This document shows, piece after piece, positions 51,437 through 61,137 of a stretch of DNA of 64,000 nucleotides. The notes beneath the pieces are model-generated. The model had not been told where the DNA came from and did not search any database. It was given only the letters and a program-made list of their open reading frames with translations. Source of the DNA: Holacanthus passer (Eukaryota > Chordata > Actinopteri > Pomacanthidae); the NCBI GenBank assembly GCA_025331565.1, contig JAFREQ010000027.1:2179501-2243500 (forward strand), written 5' to 3'. A program made the position numbers and the translations under genes. Position 1 is the first letter of the stretch. Each line of letters starts with the position of its first letter.

Positions 51437-54400
51437 ATGATCGGGTCACCGGACCTGCTGGCCTTCACCGGCACCGAGGGCTTCGGGGAAGGAGAGGAAG
51501 ACCAGGAGGGTCGGGCTCTACCTGAAGAACTGTCTGTCCCCCTTTTACCCCCGTCCAGCCCCTGGACCTCCTCAGCCCAGTTTCACAGAGACTTCATCCT
51601 GGTGGCTGAATTCTCTGAGCAGGTGTGTGCCTCTGGTTTGGGTAAAGAAAACTGAAAACCTGAAATGATACAAGCGTAGTAAAAATATCTAAAAGGAGTT
51701 TTATGATGTGAAATTGGGGAAAAAAATAGGCCGAAAAAATGGCCTAAAGATAAGATATTGAAATACTTCTAGGTGTGGCAGCATCACAAACACAGACCAG
51801 ATAAAGAAGCCAAAAGGATGAGAACAGAGCAGACAAAAAGTAGATTAAAGCTTTATACAGGTAGAAATCAGTATACAAATATGCTTCATGTGCATTAATG
51901 TTGTAAATGTGCAAAAAAAAACTTCAACCAACAGCAGCTTCCTCATATTCATGTGCAAAGTGACAAAGTGAAGAAAATAAGATGTATGATGATGATGATG
52001 GGATAATGACCGATATAAGATATTTAAATACTACACATAGAAATCATTAGAGGAGAGTAAACATTAATTGGAACAAACAGTATTATAAATCCAAATGACA
52101 AAGCTATAAACACTAGCTGAGGTACACTGATGTGCTTTATGTGCATTAGTGTTGTAAATGTGTAAACTTCTGCACTGCAGTTTCCTCATAATTCTGTGCA
52201 AAGTGAAGAATATAAGATGTGTAATGATAATGATGATGATGATAAGATAACGGATATGTCAATAAGATATTGAAATACTTCTAGGTGTGGCAGCATCACA
52301 AAAACAGTCCCGATAAAGAAGCCAAAAGGATGAGAACAGAGCAGACAAAAAGTAGATTAAAGCTTTATACAGATAGAAATCAGTAGAGGAGAGTAAACAT
52401 GAATTAGAAGAAACAATATTATAAACCCAAACGAGGAAGCTATAAATAACACCTGAGGTACACAAATATATTTTATGTGCATTAAAAAGAACTTCAGCCG
52501 ACAGTGCACTTTCCTCATATTCCTGTGCAAAGTGAAGAAAATAAGATGTATAATAATAATGAGGATGAGATAACAGATATGTAGTACAATAAAATGAGTT
52601 CTGTAGGGTCATAGTTCTGTAGCGTAGCCATTTAGGATTCACTAATAATAATGACATTCTCTTAAAATTCACATTATTTGATTTTAAGAGAGAACTGAAG
52701 CTAATAAAAATCCAGGGAAACTCATATTTCATTTTTATACTATGTTTATTTAATTTTTTTTTTTTTTTATTTACATGTGTGCCTGTGTTGCTGCTTTTCT
52801 CACTTAAATTGAGGCTGCAGCTCAGTTTTTCTTGTGGCGATGGTGTTGCAATTGATAGTGACTTGAGCTTTATTTATTCAGGAAGTCTCAATGAGATTAA
52901 CATCTCTTTTTGCAAGAGAGACCCGAGAACAAATTGCATTTAGTATATACTCTTCACAAAATGGAGTGAGTCACACCAAAACAGCCATCACACACTCACA
53001 GACACAGTCATTGAAACAGTCACAAATATTATTAAAAATATGAGTAACTCAAACTTTAAGGTGTCAGAATAATGAGTGTCTCTGAGTGGAAAGGTGCAGT
53101 GGTAGTCTTTCCCAGTTCAAAGTTGGTATTGGCAATTTTTAAAACTAGCATCTCCTATGATCTGGTGTCACAGTTCTTCGCTTAACTTAATGTCAAATAA
53201 TTTGCCAAATTATTAAAACTCAATAAAATGCTGCATTTTGTTCATGAGTCTGATCTCAATGTGAACGACTACAATGAGTCAGTACTGCTATTTAACTCTT
53301 TTCCACCAGAGGGCGCTGTCAACTTTAAATTGAACTACAGTTGACTCTTCCTCGCTGAAGTGTAAAGTTTGTAACGTTAGCGACTACGATGATGGGCATG
53401 AATGCATCAAAAAAGAAGAAAAGTTGCCTCTGAATGTGAGGACTTTGGCATCTAAATATATAATCACAAGTGTCTGTTCAAAGGTAACATGTCTGATATG
53501 TAAAGAAAATATCGCGATGTTGAAGGAAGACAACGTTAAGAGACGCTCATCGACCAAGCTAACTATGCTAACTATGTTACAAACGTCATCGCGGGAAAGA
53601 GAAGAAAATGCCCTGACATTGTCTTTCGACTTCAATTGAGAGGCGGAATATTTTGACAAAGCAGTCGAACATCCAAGAGTCGGCAATGAGTGTTAGCTGC
53701 ATGCTATCATACAAGCGAGTTTTTGAAGGATTGTTTGGAGGAGGCGGCGAGCAAACTGTGACCCATCAGCAAAGGTCAGTCAGAAGACAGTCATGTTTTC
53801 TGACATGACGACAAGACTTATTGTCTTTCAGAAACAGGTGATCTATCAGTTGTTTCCATTATTCTAAATTACATGTAATGTTTCTCATGTTGTCATTCAT
53901 AAAAATCTTAGTTATAATTCATTCTCGTAGGTTAGATCCAGATACAAGAGTAAAACAATAGAAAGTTAGTTTATGTATTCACACATAAGACAATGTGTTA
54001 CCTAAGTGGTAAATATGAGCCTTTGTTCCATTCAGTGATGCAGGTCTGTACTGCAATGCTATTAAGGTTTATACAAGTTAAAACAGTCTCACACAGTTAC
54101 ACAAATAATAATGAAACAGTAAAAAGTGAAATTAATTAATGTATATATTCATGAATTTGACCATGGATTTGTTCAGAATTAGTGCCTGTGAATAGAAATA
54201 TTTTTGTCATTGATATAGAAATGTACAATGAAAAATGTCTGAAAACAGTAAGAAATGTCCATCACAATTTCCCAGAGCCTGAGGTGATGTTTTCAGATGT
54301 CTGCCTCAAAGAGATTCACTTTGCAATTACAAAACAGAGAAGCTGCTGCTGGTGTTAATGATTAAAAAATGGCTTACACAATTAATTGATTATCAGAATA

Positions 54401-57400
54401 GTTACAGATTAATTTTGTGTCAAAAAACCTCTTAAGTGATTAATTGTAATAGATATTTTTCAATATTTTCAGATGTTTTATCTACTAAAATAATATAATA
54501 ATGTTTCTAGGTGGGGCCCACGCCTGTGCTGACCATACCGGACGACCCCAGAGTCATTGGATCATTTGACCTCAATCACTTCTCTGTTCGCATCATGTCT
54601 GTGGACTACCAGGCATCCGGCCCCGGCCATGCCCCTCCTGCATCCCCCGGCCCCCGCCTTAACTTCAGCGAGGACTCCAAAGTGATTCTAGGAGATTCAG
54701 CAGAGGACGCGTTTGCATACGTTCACCACATGACCTTGTATGACCTGGAAGCCCGGGGTATGGTGCGTCCTTTCTGCATGGCGTATGTGTGCTCAGACCA
54801 GGCGAAGCTGATGGAGAACTTCTTTGAACTGTCGACATGCTTCTCTCAGGCCTCTGACAGCCTGAAGACGGGAAACAGACAAGCATTTTCAATGGAGCTG
54901 CAGAGAAAATTACAAGAGCTCGAGTAAGATCAGGACACCCTTTGATGAAATAACAATATACATGCACCTATGAATATACAATCTTATGTGTAAATGGCAC
55001 ATACAGCCAATGCAGCCCCGGACCCTTACAGCTATGTGGAAAGTATGAATTGTCCTTAAAGAGTAACTTAACACCCCTTGAAAATATTGTCTGACCTCCA
55101 GGGGTTTAACTTCTCACCTTGCTGCAGTCAGATACAGGTGTATTACAGGACCTGTTGTCAGAGCAACTCTCTAAGTCTGACTAAATGGCTCTCTCTTACT
55201 GTTTCAGGTACACACGGTTGACTCTGCTACAGGAGACAGAACATCCGAGGACAGCAAATGGGTTCACAGAGGTGGGAGAAAAAGCAGATGAACTTGAAGC
55301 TGTGAAGCGTTCAATCTTAAATCATAAAGACCTCCTCCGCCAGGTCACTTCTTACCCAAACAGGAAGCTGAAACAGCCTGACTTCTTGCCCTACGACCCA
55401 GCTGACTCCCTCACTGATCCGACTATCTTACCACCTTCTGAGCCCTGTTTTTCCTTCTCCACCTCCACCTCCTGCAGGTCTGAGCACCGTCTAAAACCCC
55501 TGCAGGAGCTTTGTAATGCCTACTTCCTGTCACTGATGAAGGAGCAACTTGCTGACACAGAGCGCCGCTTACGTGGCGACAGGAGTGTATTGCGAACAGC
55601 TCGTGTCACACATTCGTTGTCCAGAAGACTCACCCACATCAACTTCCTGTTTGAGCTGTGGAGCCCAGAGGATGGAGATGAGGAAGAGAGAGAGAGCACT
55701 AAGGCAGAGCTACAGAGGGCGACAGAGAGTAAGAGCAGAGTCGAGGCATTTCAGTCAGAACAACCAATGAGCCTGGAGTCATTTTGTTCCTGTGTGGAGG
55801 AGATCCCAATCAAACTGGAGGCAGGAGGAGCTGGGACAGTGACCCCTGACCCCAGTATTGGCCTGGAGATGACAGGAAGTGTAAGCAGCGGTGACAGCAT
55901 TGAAGTGCTCGGAACTGAGAAGTCTTATCGGACGCAGCATGTTGTCACTGAATCTGACAGCAGAGGTATGAAACAATTAGTTGATTGGGTTTTGAGGCAG
56001 ATGATGGTGGCATTTCACCTTAGGCTCTGGGATATGGTGTCTTTCTCTGCGCATTTGAGAGACTAACAGTAAAAAAATCTATGTTGAAAGTTAAATAATT
56101 ATTTTCTTTTATCTCTGTGCACATAGGTGACAAGTGGGCATCAGCAAAAAGAGAAAAATCACCCATTAGAGCTTGTAATGTCAATGATTGTTAGCTCAAC
56201 ACAGTATAGTGCAGTATAGCCACTTAATAGATTGACAGAAAAGTGGCCAACTGTGATTTTGATAATTGATTAAAAGTCATTTATCAAGTAAAGATGCAGA
56301 ACATTTGCTTGTTCAGTACAGTTTTCTTATTTTGGTTTTGTTGTATGTCATGGTACATTTTATTCATCCTTTGCTTTTGTACAAACAATTTGTAGAAGTC
56401 TTGGGCTCTGGGGAATTGTTATGGGAGATTTTCTGTATTTTGACATTAAATACATTAAGTCATTAACTAATTAATTGAAAAAAATAATCCTCATGTTAAG
56501 TGAGCTACAGTCATATTACAGTATGTGCCCTCAAACATGTCTCTGTTACAACTGGTCCAGCTGACGATTGACTCTCTTCAACAGAAACACCAGTTGGGAT
56601 GACTGACACCTCTTACAGGCGAGCTGCAGTAGATGTAGGTGTCAGGCGTGTGCGAGCGTACACCAGACGAGCCAACAGTGAGGACAGCATCGAGGTTCTC
56701 AGCACCACTGAGTCTATCTTTCCCGATGACCTCACTGCCATCACAGAGGAAGAAGGAGAGCACCAACCTCTGAGTAACGGCTTTGGAAATGACAAAGAGA
56801 TGCTGACAGAGTGTAAATCTGACAATGCTTTCAAGGAGGAGAAGATGTTGAATGCAACTACTTTACTAAATGAAGATGAAAATGAACGGCCTGTTAAGGA
56901 AGATGAGGGCTGTCTTGACAGAGAAGAGTCCTTAAAGCAAATGACTGTTAGTGGTGAGGTTATAATCAATGAGGAGCAGGTCATTGAGTGTTTGAAGAGC
57001 AATCAAGTCCATGAAGACAGACCTGAGAAGACGTCCAGACTACTGCAAGGTAATACATCTGCTAGAATATTCATGTCTCAAGTCCCATTCAAACATGAGT
57101 AAGATACAGTAAAAAATAAGATGCTTTTTCAAATGTAGCGTCTGAAGTTATCAGTATGCTTTTTCAGAAATGCCTGCAAAAGTAAATGCACCCAAACTAT
57201 TAATAATTTTCCATCATTGCACAGGAAAACTCTGTGTGCACAAGTAGCCTATGTCAAAGTTGAACCAGGAAGTCAGTCTCCCAACACATAGTTTGGGGAA
57301 AATTAGCACTTTCTTGGTTTTCTCTTCCAAATAAGTTTGTTTAAAACCTGTGTGATCTTCTGACTGCTCTTGTTTCTTATGAGAACCCAGGTTGTGATAA

Positions 57401-59005
57401 ATCTGACATATACCTTAACATGTAATAAAACTGTTATTTATTATTATTAGTTGAAGAAGCAGTGGAGTCGACGCCTCAGTGGTCTGAAGTCCATCAGACC
57501 GTGCAGTCTGTGCCTGACCTTCATGTGAACTTTGCCCCTCCTGTTACCCTGGTTGAGGTTAACCGGTGGTCTCCGCCCAGCGCTCCTCTCAGGCTGCTGA
57601 GCATTGACGAGGCATCTGACTGCGCCAGTTTCAACGGCTCCTCAGACCCGCCCTCTCCAACCCAAAATCCCCACAGCAACACCCGCTCAGATAAGAAGAG
57701 GAGGAAGGCTGGACTCAGAGCCCTCAGGTTCCTCAAACAGAACTCGTTTTCCCAGCATGCTGTCTTTTGTCTTCTGAGCGGCCGGCCGCTGGTCGTCATT
57801 GGAGGAGACGAGATTTTGGTCAGGAAACTGGTGGACGCTCTGAGTCTCTTCCTGCCGGCTCCTGGTCCTGATGGAACCGCTGTGATGTTGTGTTTGACCA
57901 CACCACTTCAACTGACTGACCTGCTCACCTGGAGGCTCATAGGAATACACAGGTACTCTATGAGACACAGTCAGCTGCTCATTACCCATCTTAGTATTCT
58001 GATGTTTTTCATTAAATTTTGTTTTATTCATTATATTTCAAAATGACAATTTTTATGTTGAGTTACCCCCTCATGTTTTCTTGATTGCTTCTTTTGTCTG
58101 GGCCTGATGAAACTGTCCATACGGAGGTGTTTCCACAGAGTGTGGAGCTAACAAGAGAAATACTTTACACAACCATAGCCGAACTATTGAAGCTGGTAAT
58201 ATATGATGTGTTTTTGAGACTTTTCTTGTGACCTTTGTTGTGAATTTACCTTAATGTCAGAATAGGGAAGGTTTTAGAAAATAATAACAGATGAGGAGAA
58301 TCAGGTGTCACAAGAAGACAATTACCAAGGCTGACTGAAAGACACTTCATATAATATTTGGTGAACAACTCTACAAACAATGGCATCAAAAATAAATAGT
58401 TTTTGTACACTGTTTTTGTTGCAGTTGCAAAACTTCCCCTTGTTCATTACTGTCTTTTAATGCATGATTTTGAAAAATGTGTTTTGAGATAATGGTAAGA
58501 ACAAATTAATTAATTCATGAACTAATTAACTCTGTTCTGTTGCATCCTCTCTTTCTTTTTGACCAGATCACCGTCCAGCTCTTCAGCCAGCATTCTTCAC
58601 TCTCTGACTCGCTACAGTCGTTATTTGGCCCTGTTGGATCTGGATCAGAGGACGCTGCACTGTCCGTCGTACTCCGGCTCTCTCATTGGCAGACTGGCCA
58701 ACCCTCACACTGGCATCAGCCGAGGCACCACCTACCTACTGCACCTGGAGAGCTGCCTGACTGCTCTGGCCAACCAGGCTCTGCTGTACACATTTAATCA
58801 ACGCCCAAAACCTGCTGGAGGGAAGGATGGTGCAGAAGCAGAGGACTTGCTGTTCAAGCGAGGATTCTGCAGCAGTGAGAGTGACTTGAGAGTGATGCAT
58901 TTCCTGTCTGACCTCATCAAACAGCGCCACGCAGGACAGGGACCACCAGTTTTAAGGTTTGTGTACTGCTCAGCGCACCTACACAGAAATACATATGCAA
59001 CATAA
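51437..59005 (+). CDS. smcr8: SMCR8, C9orf72-SMCR8-WDR41 complex subunit, 6 exons, 920 residues
   Basis: SMCR8 is a DENN/longin protein that, with C9orf72 and WDR41, acts as a GAP for small GTPases and in autophagy and lysosome signalling. Exons: 51437-51622, 54511-54923, 55208-55965, 56585-57049, 57451-57952, 58567-59005 (TAA). The longin part has RDFILVAEFSEQVGPTP, DLNHFSVRIMSVDYQAS, FAYVHHMTLYDLEARGMVRP. R144 in the last block aligns with the arginine I recall as the catalytic finger (human R147). The variable middle has two DSIEVL motifs. The DENN part has FCLLSGRPLVVIGGDE, HSLTRYSRYLALLDLDQRTL and RGTTYLLHLESCLTAL. Length is close to human 937. The last codons are read through to the stop because LRFxY is conserved in the human tail. 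Intact; a/b paralogue not decided. Confidence 0.95.
51749..52580. repeat. Local tandem duplication in smcr8 intron 1 (about three diverged units)
   Basis: TAGGTGTGGCAGCATCACAA plus about 100 following bases occurs at 51771 and again near 52284. The tail motif, with CCTCATATTC...GTGCAAAG then AAAATAAGATG(TA)ATGATGATG, occurs three times, ending near 52005, 52245 and 52565. The units are of unequal length, about 240-320 bp. Non-coding. Confidence 0.75.
52867..52927 (+). repeat. Dispersed repeat fragment (CTTTATTTAWYCAGR family)
   Basis: CTTTATTTATTCAGGAAGTC then AATGAGATTAACATCTC and GCAAGAGAGACC. A related fragment lies at 22352-22407 in myo15aa. I recognise it as a common interspersed sequence of fish, class uncertain. 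Confidence 0.5.
53303..53318 (+). promoter_or_regulatory. Candidate CTCF-binding site
   Basis: CCACCAGAGGGCGCTG agrees with the CTCF core CCASYAGRKGGCRS, as I recall it, at nearly every position. It lies in smcr8 intron 1 just upstream of a transposase-like relic. Motif match only. Confidence 0.5.
53390..53770 (+). mobile_element. Decayed BED-finger hAT-type (ZBED/GTF2IRD2-like) gene fragment
   Basis: Three frames carry successive pieces of the same family: RRKVASECEDFGI, then KVTCLICKENIAMLKEDNVK with a CxxC finger start, then NILTKQSNIQESAMSVSCML. This is the order seen at the N-terminus of hAT-derived ZBED/SCAND3/GTF2IRD2-type proteins, but frameshifts and stops separate the pieces and the catalytic region is absent. 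It sits in smcr8 intron 1 and is unlikely to make protein. Family assignment rests on remembered motif patterns. Confidence 0.6.
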
Positions 59006-60025
59006 ACACTGGACAAGGAAAAGTAATTGATTAGTCATAAAGATAATCTATTCTAATGCCTTTAACCAAACGCACTGATTTCTCTATATTGATTGACACA
59101 GAGAGTTATGTCATCTATCACTGTGAAAATGATAAAACACAAGAATCAAGCGTATATGTTTTTATCTGCAGTGTTAATGTTGTTAGTATGTATGCATGAT
59201 TTTTACCCCATGATGCTGTGGGAGTCGTATCTCTGGATTACTGGACACAAATGCACTAGTGCCTCACTGGCACCAAAGACCTTTACATGCTGGCAGCCTT
59301 TACAGCTTTTTTTATGCAGTATTATGTTTTTAAAATGAAGGGTTACGACTGAATCACGTGTGAACTTTAATTGAGCCACATATGAACACTGTGTAATTTA
59401 AGAAAGCAAAAAAAAACAACAGATCTCAGATTACTGTTAAACCGGCGTGGTATTGTTGCTTGTAGTTTTGGATCTCTGTGACCACGAACTACAACTACAC
59501 TCTTGACTGTAACTGGTCTATCAGGTCTGTTGCTCTGTCATTTAACATTGAACCAGCTTAGCTGTAGTTTAAAATAGGTACAGACTGGGCCTCTCAGGGT
59601 TTCTGCCAGCTGTATGCAAAGTTTAACATGGCTGCTCCCTGTAAACAAGCACAACTTCAGCTGAATGGTCAATTCCAATGAATGCTGTCCAGGAAGTCAC
59701 AGCTCCCTGTCGAGAAGAAAGCAGATAAGCTAATTTCCAAAACTCTTCCTTGAACAAAAGGATCCTCTATCTAACTTTAGAAATAAATCTAGAAATACAA
59801 CTGACATCTCAATGTTAGTTAAACCACATGTTTTAAAGGTTTTAACTGAACCTCAGTAAACACAGCTCAAGTTTAAACAACAACCTATTAATTAGACCTG
59901 TGTGGCCTAATTAATAGCTACCTGAGCTAATGACAGAGCAACAGCCTCGTTTTACACTGTACTTTTATGTTTATTTTATTGATGCAAATATGAGCCGATT
60001 TTAGTCCGCATGTATTTACTCTGAA
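59006..60025. other. smcr8 3'UTR / convergent intergenic region
   Basis: AT-rich, no coding exon recognised on either strand. Probably smcr8 3'UTR for part of its length. Confidence 0.5.
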
Positions 60026-60031
60026 AATAAA
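60026..60031 (+). terminator. smcr8: Candidate poly(A) signal of smcr8
   Basis: AATAAA about 1.02 kb after the smcr8 stop; another lies at 59782-59787. It lies only about 60 bp from the minus-strand poly(A) signals, as expected for tail-to-tail genes. Confidence 0.4.
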
Positions 60032-60089
60032 GTCATATATTTTACATTGGGCTTCATCAAGCAATAATGCAGCAATACATAGCAACCAC

Positions 60090-60103
60090 TTTATTTCTTT
60101 ATT
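60090..60103 (-). terminator. Tandem poly(A) signals (AATAAA on minus strand)
   Basis: TTTATT at 60090-60095 and 60098-60103 on the plus strand read AATAAA on the minus strand, downstream of the minus-strand gene. Confidence 0.5.
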
Positions 60104-60369
60104 TCTTCCTTTCCGAAGAAGTTAAAAAAGTCATCTTTTCCATTTATTTAGCAACATTAGAATACATAATTGCCTCTTATGAGCCCCTTATAAAAATACA
60201 TTTCCATGACAAACACCACCAGAATAAAAACTAAATTCCACAGTGCAGAAGCTTGTTTAGGCCATCAAACAAAACAAACACTGATCAAGCCAAGAATGAA
60301 GCAACATAAAGTGTCTCTATAATGTTATGAAATGAGGATGTGTTTACAGTCTTTTCATCTTCACCTGTC

Positions 60370-60914
60370 GCTCATCCAGCTCTCGACTGTACTCCATCAG
60401 TCTAGAGCACATCTGAGAGTAACACTTACAGTTTGGTTGTTGTTGGGGGTTTTTTGTGCAAATGGCGTTATTAATGCGAGAGAATCGGCCCTGAGGGGAG
60501 AAAAGAATACTGTTAGGACACAAAAATTATTAATCGATTAATCAAAGCAAAAGGCAGGAGAGAAGATGACCTATCTGATGTGAACAGTGCATGTTTTATA
60601 GAAAATAAATCTGTTTTGCAGCTGTTTGATGAGGATAGTGATGCGTTCAACATATTTGTAAGGCTCGAGGTTTTTATATGATGTGTTTTAGTGACAAGTA
60701 TTGAATGACACCTCCACAGGGTACTTTTGTTTACAGTTGGCATTTAAAGATATGTTACCCATTGCTAAAAAGAAAAAGACACCACAGATTTTCCATTAAA
60801 AGTGGATTCTGAAATAAAAATAGACCCAGAGGAAGGATGAGCACATGAGTTGTAACACTTACAGCTGACATGGCGACACTTGGGAGGACTACAGTTTAAC
60901 AGCCACTGGACTTC
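60370..60914 (-). other. Probable 3'-terminal exons of the unidentified minus-strand gene
   Basis: An exon at 60914-60863 is bounded by acceptor TTATACAG and a perfect donor GTAAGT. A second segment begins after acceptor TTTTCTCCCCTCAG at about 60491 and runs left; one frame ends MEYSRELDERQVKMKRL then stop near 60348. The phases do not connect these pieces to each other or to the exon at 61138, so coding versus 3'UTR is undecided. Confidence 0.45.
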
Positions 60915-61137
60915 CTGTATAAGGGAAAACACATAGAAAGTTAAAATTTAGATTACAGCAGGTGCTTATCTCTGCTACATCAGGAGAGGTCAGAAAACAA
61001 GGCAACAGATCAGATCCACAGCCTTCTAACTTTTACAATCCAGTATAAAAAAAGAAAATAGAAACTCTAATCTAAAGTTGTTCAACTCAAAGGGTTGTGC
61101 TTTTGTTGCATTAAGTTATAAATTAAATATGACTCAC

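Noticed and set aside
51018..51449. 143-codon minus-strand frame over the smcr8 5'UTR
   Set aside because: Antisense of a GC-rich promoter region; no supporting splice structure or motif.
52259..52732. 157-codon minus-strand frame
   Set aside because: It lies within the non-coding tandem duplication of smcr8 intron 1 and has no homology that I can recall.
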